From Pseudevernia furfuracea (taxonomy: Eukaryota; Ascomycota; Lecanoromycetes; Lecanorales; Parmeliaceae), in contig JAIUPT010000029.1 of assembly GCA_022315425.1 (NCBI GenBank), forward strand, positions 496,001-560,000: a stretch of 64,000 nucleotides of DNA, read 5' to 3'. Below the pieces are notes generated by a model. That model ran no database searches and was not told the DNA's origin. It saw only the letters and a program-made list of their open reading frames with translations. Below, in pieces: positions 9,324 through 20,232 of this stretch (the first letter of the stretch is position 1; each line of letters begins with the position of its first letter). Made by a program: the position numbers and the translations under genes.

Positions 9324-12020
9324 TCAACTCTTCGCTCCACTGCCCTTCCCTCCATAAAGAGTGCCGTTCCCAAAGCCCACGGTCAAAGCCGAGAGATCCA
9401 CGGTGATGTTCCCACCGGCGCTGGTGTCGCTCGCGTCAAACGTTTTACCGTTGATTAACGTGGCTTGTAATTTGGTCAATGCCGCAGTGGTAATTTCAAG
9501 TGATGAGGTCTCCTGGAAGATGAAAAGAATGGCCGTGCGGGCGAAGTCTAGCACTGTTGAAGTAATCGTCTTCTCGTCGCTAGTGGACGCCGGCGCCGAA
9601 GATGTTGCTGTTGGGGGGGAGTCCCCAGTGGGCGCCGCGAAGATGATGTTGTTGGAGGTCTGAGCGGCACCGCGGGCTTCGAGGGTGTGTGAGGGATTGT
9701 GATAGGTCCTTGTAGGAGGTGCAATGACCTCCTCCAAGTCTAGAACTCTGGGACGATGGGATTTAGTTTCAGAGAAGAGGAGCGAAACATCGAGGTCTCT
9801 GCGCTGTGACTGGGAATTAAAGGTGACGAGGGCGTTCTCTGAAGAGCATGAGAGGTTGCTAACGCTGAAAAGGGAGAGGAGGGTATATGAGGTGATCGGG
9901 ATGCTATAGTTGGACATTGCGGCGGTGAGAAGACGAGGTATACTGTTGCCCAGAGTTGAATTTTTATAGGCCCCAGTACTTCCGGTGATGGGGACATCAG
10001 TCGTTGTACAGCTGCTATCACCGGCCGTGTTGCACGTGAAACCTGTATAGCCATTGGCGCAGATGCATCTGCACGTCTTGTCAATGACGACGTTTATCCC
10101 GCCATTTCCGCAGGAATTGCTTGTTTGGCAGCTGGCAAGAGTTGGCGAGTTGTTCTTGTGCTGGCGAGGAAGAACAATCAAAGTGACTGGGATTATGACA
10201 GCGGCGGCGATGAGCAGCAGTAGTATGATCAGGAGAAGAATGAAAGCCCAGACCGGCATGCCGCAGCATCTCCGCTTCTTGTTTCTGTGGCCAGTCGAGG
10301 AGCCATAGTTGACCGTCTGAGCTCTCGAAAGGTTGGACTTGCCATGTGGTGATGGAGTCAGCCAACCCGCAGGTCGCTGGCCGGTAGGCGTTGTAGGAGA
10401 CGGCGATGGGAACGCTGCCAGGATGTCTGAAATCGAGCCAGTGCGGGAGCCCTTGCCCGCCCTTTCTCTTGACTCCTTGTCCTTCGCATTTAGCATATCC
10501 AGCATGCCTACTCGACTTGCTGTTTTGCCTCGGTCAAGGTTCGAAGCCAATTTTGTTGCTCGCCGGATGAGCTCTGGGAGACTCGTTGCACTGTCTCTGC
10601 CTTCTTTGGTAGCTTTCAGGTTCAGATTTGGTGGGCGTTTAGTTCCTTTTCCCGTCATAGGTGCCGCTGTTGAGGGCGAAGCCGTCCCGCTTGAAGCGAG
10701 AGCGCCGCCTTTCTCAAGGTGACTCAGTATCTCGTCTACTTTGGGATCGACGGGTGAGCCAGTCGATGATGGAGTCCCAAAGTAGGCATTGCTGGCTGGC
10801 AAGTTGTTTGTCTTGAGGGCTCGAGGCATAGGAGATTCGCCAGTGGGCGAGTCTAAAAACGTTGCATCACTCTCATACCCAGAATACGGGTGTAGCCTCG
10901 CATTGCCTCTGAAGTTATGTCGTCCGATGGGATCTGTATCAGCAGTACCGGCGAAGCCAGGCCGCCACCGTTCATCCTGTCTAGCCTGCCAATCTAGCTC
11001 TTGCATGCCGCGTGATCCTCTGTCCGATTCATCTCCACTTTCCACTGTGTCCAGAGACGTTATTCGTGGATTTCCGCTTTTCCTTACCAGGCCACTCGCA
11101 TCGTCATGATCCCCGGCGCTCGAACCACGTCCGCTATTTGCTCCAGGTGCATCTTCTTCCTCCTCTTCATCAATGCCGGCGCCCATGTAGTATTCAGGCG
11201 GACCGTCAGCCCAGGTCACTGGGATGACAGTACTTGACGCGTACGAACTATGGGTGTCCGAATTTTCTTCCGGTATGGGTGGTACAAAGGACGTCTGCGA
11301 GTAATATGATGAGCCCCCTTTTCGTGCCGAAGGAGGTGGTCCGAGATTTCGCCTGGGAGGAGGTTGGTAGGTAGGCATGGCGGATATAGAAGGGAAATCG
11401 GGAATGCTGCCGGTAGAGGAACCGGTTCCCGTTGACATTGTTGAGTTTGTGAGCGGCCGACTCGAGCTACTAGAATCCAGGTAACCGTCCTCCCAGTAGT
11501 TTCGCGGCGGCTGTGCTTGGGCTTGGGGCTTTCGATATTGAAGAGGTGGAGGTTGGTTATCTCTGTAGCTGGAGGATTGGAGGATTGGTGGCAGGTAATT
11601 TGGTCTTGGTGGTCTCTGTGGTGGTGGACCTCGAGCTACGTTTCGCTCCTGAATTGGACTGGTCTGGGTGTATTCTTGTGGAGACACGGGGCTCGCAGGG
11701 CTCGCAGGGCCTTTTCTAGGACGGCTGGAAGCCAATGGTACGCTGCCCGAAGAGCCCTGGCCCTGTCTGCTCGTGTGAATTGGGTATGGTGGGTATCGAG
11801 CGCGGTCAGTTGGGCTGGTGCCCTGTTGTGGGGATCTCCTTGGTGTGGTCTTGACAGAGAGTGGCGTAGGATATGGCGGCATCTCCGGGCGCTCTGGCGG
11901 CAGGCCTGCTGCTGCTCTCTCTCTCGCACGTTTTACCGAGCCTGCAGGACTCTTTTCCCCACTCATTGTCCTACCCGGGCCCGCGGCTCCTCGTCGAGGT
12001 TCTCGGGCGTCCGACTCCAT
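9324..12020 (-). CDS. Single-pass membrane protein with EGF-like ectodomain
   Basis: 898-aa single-exon protein of a type widely conserved but functionally uncharacterised in filamentous ascomycetes. Residues 1-570 are Pro/Ser/Thr-rich and disordered, with an early SVKRARERAAAGLPPERPEM motif that recurs in fungal homologues. Arg/Lys and Cys residues (RNKKRRCCG) precede one strong transmembrane segment at about 588-618 (WAFILLLIILLLLIAAAVII). A short Cys-rich EGF-like module follows at about 630-665 (CGNGGINVV...CRCICANGYTGFTCN), then a Ser/Thr-rich ectodomain with N-glycosylation sequons. Topology with a long cytosolic N-terminus and an exposed C-terminus is inferred from the positive charges before the membrane segment. 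A second Met at residue 19 (codon ending at 11966) is an alternative start. A role in cell-wall or surface sensing is speculation. Confidence 0.8.
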   Translation of the reverse strand: MESDAREPRRGAAGPGRTMSGEKSPAGSVKRARERAAAGLPPERPEMPPYPTPLSVKTTPRRSPQQGTSPTDRARYPPYPIHTSRQGQGSSGSVPLASSRPRKGPASPASPVSPQEYTQTSPIQERNVARGPPPQRPPRPNYLPPILQSSSYRDNQPPPLQYRKPQAQAQPPRNYWEDGYLDSSSSSRPLTNSTMSTGTGSSTGSIPDFPSISAMPTYQPPPRRNLGPPPSARKGGSSYYSQTSFVPPIPEENSDTHSSYASSTVIPVTWADGPPEYYMGAGIDEEEEEDAPGANSGRGSSAGDHDDASGLVRKSGNPRITSLDTVESGDESDRGSRGMQELDWQARQDERWRPGFAGTADTDPIGRHNFRGNARLHPYSGYESDATFLDSPTGESPMPRALKTNNLPASNAYFGTPSSTGSPVDPKVDEILSHLEKGGALASSGTASPSTAAPMTGKGTKRPPNLNLKATKEGRDSATSLPELIRRATKLASNLDRGKTASRVGMLDMLNAKDKESRERAGKGSRTGSISDILAAFPSPSPTTPTGQRPAGWLTPSPHGKSNLSRAQTVNYGSSTGHRNKKRRCCGMPVWAFILLLIILLLLIAAAVIIPVTLIVLPRQHKNNSPTLASCQTSNSCGNGGINVVIDKTCRCICANGYTGFTCNTAGDSSCTTTDVPITGSTGAYKNSTLGNSIPRLLTAAMSNYSIPITSYTLLSLFSVSNLSCSSENALVTFNSQSQRRDLDVSLLFSETKSHRPRVLDLEEVIAPPTRTYHNPSHTLEARGAAQTSNNIIFAAPTGDSPPTATSSAPASTSDEKTITSTVLDFARTAILFIFQETSSLEITTAALTKLQATLINGKTFDASDTSAGGNITVDLSALTVGFGNGTLYGGKGSGAKS

Positions 12021-14587
12021 TTACTATCTCTGTGCTGAAGGATCCTCCTGGGACAGGTCAAGTCATGCTCATAGTCGTTGGTCTTGGCATCGTCAGGATC
12101 ATACAATCGATTGGGCACACGATGTCTTGCTGCAGGGAGGTTCTCGTCTGCAGTGGAGGTAGGATAGTATGCGACTTGTCGATACGACCAACTAGCAGCG
12201 CGTGACAGGCTTAGTCTCTGTAATGACCGTATGGGTGGAGCAAATGTCGAAGGAGTGACGGGAAGCGAATGACAGAAAGTACAGCCTGTGGAGGCTCTGT
12301 GGAGGCTGTGGAGCGGTGTTTGCGTGGCCCAATGTATTTGGAATGGTGTAGCGGCACAGATGAGAAGGTTCGTATAAAAGACTTTGGCGACGGTTGACTT
12401 GAAGCTTGATGCGGGGTCTTAACAACGTTACTTGCTCCAAGAGACGGATGTTTGAGTTTGCGTGTAGAGGAGCGTCAAGCTCGCGATTAATGCGAATATG
12501 GTAGTTGTAGGACAGGAGTGCCAAAGGGCGGGTAAAGGTGATGTACAACGTTTTGAAGATGGCGATATACGGGTGGGTATTCAAAAATAAGAAAGGGACA
12601 AGAGAAAAGGTACAGGGTAAAGTAGGGAAGCGAAGGAGAAAGAAAGAAACACGAGAGCAAGAATACGAGAAGGTTGTACAGTATGGAAAGTGAGCGTGGT
12701 GAGGTAAAGGGTGCTTGCTTCGTTTGTAGTTTAGGCGATTCCGGCAGAGTGAGCGGCAGGGGGGAGCAGGGGGGAGCAGGGGGCCTTAGGCGCAATCTAT
12801 GATTGGAGGCTTTTTCCTCTTGGTATGTTTGATGTTGGTTTGAAGAATGGATGAAAATGGTTTAGAATGGTTAGAATGGTTAAAATGGTTCCAATGGATT
12901 TTGGAGGCCCAGCTTTCCAACATTTGCGTGATGGCCCTACGGTAAGCAAGCGCATGATCCGTTCAAAGGCTTGTAGGTAGCTCGAGAGATTTCTTTGTGC
13001 AAAAGGACACTCAAGAAGAAGAAGAAGAAGAAGAAGAAAGAGAAGAAGAAAGAGAAGAAAGAGAAGAAAGAGAAGAAAAAGAACAAAAGGTGTTACTGTA
13101 AATAAAATCCAAGTACCTATTTCAAACACATGGCCTCTCCAAAGAAGAAAAACGCGAGTCAGAATTATGACACGTGAAGTGCCTATGTTTCAGCATGTCA
13201 GATCGACCTAGCAAAGACGTGCGCTTTTATACTAAGGTAGTCGTAACCAAGGGCAAAGTAAAGCGAGAGATTGATTAATAATCTTTCATACCTTTCCCGT
13301 TAGCAATTTGATCATCATTATTATTTATAATTAAGGGCAAATAAAAATGGCATGGGATTATTCATGGGAGCATATCCGTAACAGCGATATTAAATGATTT
13401 TGTCACACGATGATCATGTGGAGACGGACGGGTATATTGTTGATCCCGCCCTTTTACTTGCAGTTGCAGCCTTGCATAAGTATCGTCACGGGAATCCACC
13501 CGGATAAGATAAGCGGGCACTGGCAGCAGTGGAACATCTGTGCATCTTTGAGCGATCCCTTTAGTGTCTAGCTAGAGTAGACACTAGTCCACACTTTGGA
13601 TAGCTTCAACTCTGATCATGTAAGTACCTATTAATATTTTCAATTCTTTTCATCCCATCACACTGCCACCTTCGCCTTCCTCACCGCACTCTTGAGCTGA
13701 CTCTGTGTTATCCTGCTGACGTTTCCTTGTGGTGGCGTAGTCTGCGAGGATCCATGGCACAGTCGGCGACTTACCATACGAAACATCTCCACTCATCCAA
13801 GCCCGCTCTTCAACCTCGGAGCCTCGTATCTCATTTCGACCAGGCTTTGCTAGAGCACTCGGACATCGAAGCGTGCCCCGGTTGCCAACAAATCACAGCA
13901 TAATTATTGTCAGACTCCCAGGCAAAGATGGAACAATCATATCGGAAGTGCTGGAGAACGCGCCTGTAGATTCTCACTGCTCCTACGTCCATCATAACCA
14001 TGGACATTAGTTCTTGATGAGAGAACGCCGAACTGGAACGAATTAACTACTCATGGCTTGGGTCAGGCCTTCCATTTATTCTTTATAAAGTTGTTCGCCT
14101 AAGGAAGCCACGATCATAAAAAGGGCTTTCCACTATGCCTTGCATATTTGCTCTCACTCTCCGCCTCTTGTGCATTGAACAATTCCCCTACAGAGCATTG
14201 GTATACCAATTTGCAGCTTTTCTTCTTTCGAATCAGTACAGAGTCTTCTAAATTCTATGAGGTCTGTTCTTTAATCTCATTTCCATTCAAGGAGCGTTAC
14301 TTGAGATAGCCGTTTCATCATCGCTCTGGTGTGCTTCATCCACCGGGTGCAGTCGGAGTCTTGTCCTGCAATAAAATGGCCTCTCCTGATGCGCACTTTT
14401 TTGAGGATACCTTGCTTAATGAAATACATCACGCTGGCACTGGTACTGGTAGGTCCGGTTTCGAATACTTCATCCCTGCTCCAAGATTCTGATGTGGAAC
14501 TCCGCGCGCCTTGATGCGGAATTGAGGCGGTGTAGAGTATCGACTTAGGCTTACGTAGCTCCTATAGCAAATGGGAAAGACATTGCT
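12021..14587. other. Intergenic region, 2.6 kb
   Basis: Upstream of both flanking, divergently oriented genes, so it contains both promoters. It includes a run of GAATGGTT/AAATGGTT near-repeats at about 12855-12895, GGGGGAGCA repeated at about 12760-12781, the (GAA)n tract at 13013-13087, and an AT-rich section at about 13270-13400. No ORF with recognisable conservation was found. Confidence 0.4.
13013..13087. repeat. (GAA)n polypurine microsatellite
   Basis: A 75-bp uninterrupted purine strand of AAG/AGA units, about 1 kb upstream of the EGF-like membrane gene. Mirror-symmetric purine tracts of this kind can form triplex DNA in vitro; no function is shown here. Confidence 0.85.
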
Positions 14588-16027
14588 ATGTCAAGTCCGA
14601 CGACTACCCCAGACAACCTCCACAATCCGAACGAGTCTATAGCTCCCAATCTCGCAACTACATTCCCAACGACTCCGCGAAGGCCTACCCCCAATAGTGC
14701 CAAAAAGAGGAGACAAATGCCAGATCTCTCGCGACCCACAGCGACCCCTGGTCATGGCGCAAAGATGTCAATGATCTTCCGCGACGCCGCAACCTCATTG
14801 CAGGATAGCAGATTACCTACGTATAAACCGTCGTCCAACATCAAAAGGCCCAGATTACCCCTCTCACAAGCTCGCAGCATCAAATTTGGCAGTACTCGTC
14901 AGGATGATACCATGGCTTCATCGGATTTACGTAGCCCTCCAGAGATAAGCCAGTATCTAGGAGAGTCATGCGAACCGGAATGGGCGTCATCGGAGGTCAG
15001 CCGTCATCGGGCCTCCGTAGTTGGACTACATTATCCAACGCAAACACCCTTGACTAAGGCTGGTCGCGCTACCTTTGGGACTCTCGGCGCGGCTACCCGT
15101 GTCATCGGTATGTATACTGATGATACGCTGAAGATCAGCAGCGCCTCCTTACCATCGGAAATCGAAGAAGAGGGTAAAGAGCCCATTAGCAGCGGGTTTG
15201 CAACGCCAGTTGCAGCAAATCCCATATCTTTCGAAAACCCGGAAGATGTGAAGTATCCGATACTGGAAAATTGGCGATCACTACGGTCTAGCTCTAATGC
15301 ATCTAGCCTTGCATCCGATAGTGACGATTTCCACTCTACTCATGGTGTACCTCTTATTATTCCGTTTCCTCATTCAGCTGTGGAGGAAGCACCGCGCTCT
15401 CACATCGACACATGGCTCGACGGGATTGGGGATGCAACAGCGATTGGACTTTCAAGGTCGCCAAAGCAGTGTGACGAGACAGAGGATCTGCTAGTAAATG
15501 ACGTTTTTTTTCCACAAAGCGTAGCACCGAACCTTTCATCCCCAATACGGCCCCGAGTATCTCCGACGAAGAAGAGGCAAGACTTGCATTATCCGCCAGG
15601 AGCATCCAGCGATAAGGAGAATATCAGCCCTTCAAAGTGTTCTTCCTCGCCTACACATCCTCCTACGCTACAACTCCAGACAAGAATCCCGTCCCGCTTT
15701 CACCAGACTAATACTCACCCTACCCTCCAACATACCAAGACTCTGCACTTTGCTCACCCTTTGACACCGCAAGACCATCTTAATCTCTCTCCAAAACGCA
15801 AAAGGGCTCGTGTCGACGAGATTGCCTCTAGCGGAACAGAAACAGGGATATCAATGTCCCGCAGAGACTTTACGATTCATGAGGACGAACTAGCTGAAGC
15901 TCTAGCGCAGCTGAGTCCAGATGTTGAGCGTCATCGTAAATGGAGAGGTCCGAAAAGGGAGAGGTGCATGAGCTACTGGGACGAGGATATCTTGCAGCCC
16001 GGCTCGCAGTGTGATGGATGTGGATAA
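14588..16027 (+). CDS. Disordered protein with KEN box and many S/T-P sites, function unknown
   Basis: 479-aa single-exon ORF that I cannot assign to a named family. It is largely low-complexity and rich in Ser, Thr and Pro, with many SP/TP sites (for example FPTTPRRPTPNS near the N-terminus, SPTKKR, NLSPKRKRAR), which suggests a proline-directed kinase target. Basic clusters (AKKRRQ, SPKRKRARV) look like nuclear localisation signals. KEN at residues 343-345, in the context SSDKENISPSK, matches an APC/C degron. The last 70 residues (FTIHEDELAEALAQLSP, then a basic WRGPKRERC, then SYWDEDIL) look structured and are probably the conserved part. The start at 14588 is the first in-frame ATG. A cell-cycle-regulated nuclear protein is an inference only. 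Confidence 0.65.
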   Translation: MSSPTTTPDNLHNPNESIAPNLATTFPTTPRRPTPNSAKKRRQMPDLSRPTATPGHGAKMSMIFRDAATSLQDSRLPTYKPSSNIKRPRLPLSQARSIKFGSTRQDDTMASSDLRSPPEISQYLGESCEPEWASSEVSRHRASVVGLHYPTQTPLTKAGRATFGTLGAATRVIGMYTDDTLKISSASLPSEIEEEGKEPISSGFATPVAANPISFENPEDVKYPILENWRSLRSSSNASSLASDSDDFHSTHGVPLIIPFPHSAVEEAPRSHIDTWLDGIGDATAIGLSRSPKQCDETEDLLVNDVFFPQSVAPNLSSPIRPRVSPTKKRQDLHYPPGASSDKENISPSKCSSSPTHPPTLQLQTRIPSRFHQTNTHPTLQHTKTLHFAHPLTPQDHLNLSPKRKRARVDEIASSGTETGISMSRRDFTIHEDELAEALAQLSPDVERHRKWRGPKRERCMSYWDEDILQPGSQCDGCG

Positions 16028-16657
16028 TGGTGGTGAGATGATAGGAAAGGAGAAGGGAAAGGGAAAGCAGGTGTTAAATAAATCATAACAGACAGCCGAA
16101 CCAACGACGGGAAAGCCGTTTGTCAAAGAGGCTGGGTCTGCAAGCTTTCAATTTAAGGCTTGATGCTCTGTCGAATTACAGCACCTGGGGACCTATTGTT
16201 GAATCACAGATGAATCATAAGTTTTCATAAAGTTTTCACGCATCCATATTTGCCATCATTCGCTTAGACGATAGGGGTTAGCTCTGCATCCGACCATATT
16301 GTCCAACGAAATCGATGAGCCCTCAACCGATCCACCAAACATCTGAGACGATCGTCCTAATTGTCCGGTGCTGAAACAGGACGTGAGCCAGGATGATATT
16401 CAATGGCACTCTGGAGTGGCTTCTCATATGAGCCCGGATCCGAGGGACGAACGCATCAGAGCCGGAGTCTTTTATAGTGTGGAACTTGAAATGCCAAGGA
16501 AAAGATATGATACTCTCTACATTCTACCTTTTGGGGCTCGCCCACCGTGACCTCACTCCAATTCCCCCCCCCCCCATCTCCGCTCGCGGTCCTTTCCCGC
16601 ATACACCCATTTCCAAGATTCCCATCCTCTTCCGATCCATGCTCTGCTGCATTTCTC
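16028..16657. other. Intergenic region, convergent 3' ends
   Basis: Separates the KEN-box gene (+) from the RING gene (-). It contains a C10 run near 16565 and nothing coding that I can support. Confidence 0.35.
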
Positions 16658-17554
16658 TCATTCTTCATCGATTCCCCTCCCTTCCCCGAGCGCTGCGATT
16701 CCTCCCTCTCCCAGCTCATGCATTACGTCCCGCGTCTCCTGCACGTTTGTCCGATCCCTCGCCAGTCTCTCGGTCATGCGTTGCAGTCGTGCCTGAAGCG
16801 TGGGCATCGGCATGCTTCCCTGCAGGGAAACAGCAATCGCTCCGATCGTGGTGAGACGATGCTCGAACAGCAGCAGCTTTCCATGGTAAGCGGAGAGGAC
16901 CGCCACATCCATCCCACGGGTACCGGTTCTCGATTGCATCATCAAAGTGTGGGCCTGGAACCGATCGGCGTCCCACTCCTCCACCGCTTCTCCCAGCCGA
17001 CGCTCCACGAGCCTCGCTTTCAGGTCCCTGGTCGCGTCTCGCTCGGCGCCCAGAGGCTGCCGCCCTCTTGCCTCGTTGAACCAGTCGACGAGATCGATGC
17101 GTGCCTGTATCCCTTCGGTGTTCAAGGAGTGTGGGAACTTGGGGAAGAGGACTCTTCGGTCAAAGGGGCAAGTATTGTTGTTGCTCTGTTCGAAAGGGTC
17201 TAGCCACTTGAAGAGGCAGTGGTTGCACAGGTAGTGTCCACAGGGTAGCCTCTGGGCGACTTTCAAATCGAGGTCTCTTGCTCGATCGCTCAGACGGTGG
17301 TATGGGTCGAGGCAGATAGGGCAGTTGCGCTCATCCTCTGGAAGGTCTGCAACGTCGATGTATGGGCAGGTCATGATGAAGGCTAGGGACGCTGATATTG
17401 GTGCAGAAAGGTGTGCATGCTCATCGTGTCCCGGGACATTGCTTAGGCTGGGGGTATCCGGCGCAGGCATTTCTTCAAAGTACTGCCAACGAGTATAAGC
17501 GTCTAGGAGAGCCGTGAAAGCAGGTGCAGCTGGGTGGTTTTGGGGTGAAGACAT
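16658..17554 (-). CDS. RING-finger protein, probable E3 ubiquitin ligase
   Basis: 298 aa from the Met at 17552-17554 (MSSPQNHPAAPAF). The frame continues upstream, but that part is hydrophobic and non-conserved in look, so I excluded it. A RING-HC-like domain spans residues 78-132: C78-P-I-C81, then C105-G-H107-Y-L-C110-N-H-C113, then C129-P-F-D132. The eighth ligand position carries Asp rather than Cys, an arrangement known in some RING proteins (RBX1 uses Asp). RING domains recruit E2-ubiquitin. The C-terminal half is charged, Arg/Glu-rich and probably helical. Substrates are unknown and no membrane segment is seen in the chosen protein. Confidence 0.8.
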   Translation of the reverse strand: MSSPQNHPAAPAFTALLDAYTRWQYFEEMPAPDTPSLSNVPGHDEHAHLSAPISASLAFIMTCPYIDVADLPEDERNCPICLDPYHRLSDRARDLDLKVAQRLPCGHYLCNHCLFKWLDPFEQSNNNTCPFDRRVLFPKFPHSLNTEGIQARIDLVDWFNEARGRQPLGAERDATRDLKARLVERRLGEAVEEWDADRFQAHTLMMQSRTGTRGMDVAVLSAYHGKLLLFEHRLTTIGAIAVSLQGSMPMPTLQARLQRMTERLARDRTNVQETRDVMHELGEGGIAALGEGRGIDEE

Positions 17555-19297
17555 ATTGCTCCAAGTTGATCTGATGAGTAGTAGATGGCGGGATGAAAAG
17601 GGTATGAAGAACAAATAAGGTGTAAAGCGGATACAACATATATGCATGGTCGAGGCTGCTTGGTGGGTGTTGTGTCGAGAGTGTCAAATGGGGACAAAAG
17701 CTTTGTGTAAGCCATTGTAGACTCGCACAAAGGAATCTTCTGTCCCTTGATTTAGGAGCTAATACGACAAAGGGAGCTTGCCTTTGGAACTTCAGCCCGA
17801 TACGCACCGCTTCGAGACAATGTCGGGTCTTTCTCTTACAGTGAGACACCAAGCAAATGGCTGTCCTTTGGTAATAATGATGAGACAGTCTCGAAGTGGA
17901 TACTGGTTGGATACTCATTGTCCACTGTTCCATGGCCTTCCGAGACTGAATTAGCCCCTAGTTCACATTCGGCGTTGTTCATTTACTGCTTCGCCAGGAA
18001 ACAGTTCCAACAAAGGGAAACCAGGCAGTGAACAGAATTGGGCCGAGGAGACACGTGAATGACAGAACTGAATTGGAAACCGAAAAGGGGGTAGGACAGC
18101 AAAAGGAAAATGGGTGAGGTTGTGAGTCGTCATATTGGAGGCAAGGTAATCGACAGGCATTCAACACGACAGTAACAATCTCAAGAGGACAGCTTCGAAA
18201 GGTAAGCAGGCCTGCGGTCCAGGAAATCCGAGTATAGGTCTACGAAGGAGCGACAGTTCTTAACGTGAAAGAATTTCTGCTCGAGACAAATGTGCACTGT
18301 GCGCAATTACAAACCAATGCCCGGAGGAAATATTCTCCAGCCAGCAGTGGTATCGCGCCATTTGATAGTTTCAAGTTGGGGGCAAAAGGAATACCAGAAA
18401 GTAGAGCTCGAAGCGCTCTGATCTAATCTGGGACAAGCGACTTGACAAACCGCTCGTGGTCTGATGCTTCCGTGAAGGAAAGGTATTGGTCGAATATATC
18501 AGGAGTCTAGCCTCCGAAGAGGTCTACTTGTAGACACGTAGGTCTAGCTTCTTCCGACGTTTGTTGTGTCCCAGGCGCAATTGCCAAGGCGTTCGTAACA
18601 CTTCAGCACCAAACTCGACCGTTTCTGAATGCTTTAACATCTTAATCCTCTGGTTCCGTCACCAGGCATAGATTGTGATATAGACCCTTTCCTTTATGCC
18701 ATGTAGTTAGTCTATCAGAGCTTCCGTCACCCCAATTCTCTTGACAACCGATGTGCACAGTTTATTACCAAGGTAGTGTCTGTGTATCTGGTCCGCACTT
18801 CATGGGGAAGCTTGAGGAGAGGAAACGTCGTGACGGTGTTCCTTTAGAACACTGAGGTTAGTAAAGCCTCCATAGCATTCCTATGCGCCCTCCCTCAGAG
18901 GTGATCGGGCTCATATCCACGCTTCAGATCAGCAGTGCAGCCTAGAAGCTTCAAGGAATTCCCGATCCCACGATCTCTTATTTCTTCCTACTGGGCACGT
19001 GCTTCATTTGCTGCAACATCCATGCTCCTCTCAATCTTCCCAAAGGACTAATTGTAGAGAAAAACGCATGATCACTATGGGAAAGCCTTTGCTAATCAAT
19101 GCGATCTGGCTTGCAATGGATATCGTAGAGGTGATGGAGGGGCGGCGAAAAGGCTATAGCAGACTATCGCACTGTTCACTGTTATACACTAAAGTTTCTA
19201 GGGCAAGGACCAGAAAATCTATGTACATGGACTCGATGGAGAGGAATGAAGTAGTCATTATACTGCTCCGTAATATTTGAGCAATTGCCAATTCATC
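17555..19297. other. Intergenic region, 1.7 kb
   Basis: Between the divergent RING and MRP2 genes. Only short non-conserved ORFs occur on either strand. No repeat, RNA gene or motif stood out. Confidence 0.35.
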
Positions 19298-19854
19298 ATG
19301 TCACAATTCCGGGCCAAGAAACTGGATCTCAGCTGCTTCATCAATGTGAGAGTGCTGCGAGATCACACAAAGCGGTGGGTCCGACTCGATCTCCCTAGCT
19401 CGGAACATACTGATTGCTCTTAGAAAAGTATTCGAGCAGTACGAGACAGAAAGGTATAGCAATCACATTCAATCATACACGCTCATTGCCGGTGAAGGGC
19501 TCGTTGGGATGCTGGCGAGCGGGTTAGTACACTGTCAGTTGCTGATGGCCGCGCCTGCTTTCAGACAAGCCCTCCGCTACATCATCAGAAACACTACGCT
19601 CCCGGGACGAGCGCGCGCCCAAGCGCAACTACAGCTGTCGCAGATGCACTGTTATACCAGGTCTACGCAGATCAATAACAGATGTATAGAGGGAGGGAAA
19701 TCGAGGGGCGTGTTTAAGGATTTCAGAATGGCAAGGGTGAGATCGACTCCATACGAACAGCTTGTGTCCAGGACACTTATTGTGTGTGTAGTATCCTTTT
19801 AGAATGAATGCACTCGAGGGGAATATACCCGGTGTCAAGAAGGCTAGTTGGTAG
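19298..19854 (+). CDS. MRP2: Mitochondrial small-subunit ribosomal protein uS14m
   Basis: 113-aa component of the mitoribosomal small subunit head. Four exons, each too short to look like a gene alone: 19298-19374, 19424-19453, 19565-19736, 19792-19854. The join reads MSQFRAKKLDLSCF...RDHTKR, KVFEQYETER, QALRYIIRNTTLPGRARAQA, then QMHCYTRSTQINNRC, and ends MNALEGNIPGVKKASW. These are uS14 hallmarks, including the C-terminal GVKKASW. Exon 2 is only 30 nt. For the last intron I used the acceptor before TATCCTTTTAGA, because the next AG would break the frame. Length matches the yeast protein closely. It lacks a long presequence, as is usual for this small basic protein. Confidence 0.93.
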
Positions 19855-20232
19855 CAGGAATTGCCGGACGGAGACGACATTATACATATGTGAAAGCATT
19901 GCATGGCGATGAAGGATGATGATCATATTTTGGCGGAACATCAACGATGGCGTTTACATGACATTCAGCAATGAATCATCTTCGCCCTTCTCGTTGGCGA
20001 ATTGATGTTGACATTCATTTGTTGGACCGTGCCTGACTTCACATCACCTCGGCTAGCCGCTTCTGTTTTCGACCTTACTTAATTCTGGTCCAACGAGTGT
20101 GAAGACAATCATTCACTCTTCGGAGTGACTCTTTGACCTCACATAAGAACTCCTATTTTCATCTTGCTCTTCTTATTCCTTGACCACTCACACCTTCCTG
20201 CATCTAATTCTGAATATCTAGCTAACCTCATC

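Noticed and set aside
11517..12205. Overlapping plus-strand ORFs of 110-173 codons
   Set aside because: Antisense to the Pro-rich N-terminal coding region of the EGF-like protein, whose low-complexity GC-rich sequence leaves other frames open.
14455..14472. Second B-box-like string near 14,460
   Set aside because: No cloverleaf could be folded around it.
378..17647. Longer upstream starts for CWC25 (1721) and the RING gene (17647)
   Set aside because: The added N-termini are not conserved in character (for RING, a hydrophobic stretch; for CWC25, unrelated residues before the invariant MGGGDLNLKKSW). Internal ATGs were used.
18999..19280. 93-codon plus-strand ORF before MRP2
   Set aside because: Composition is not protein-like and it ends just upstream of the uS14m start; no conserved feature.
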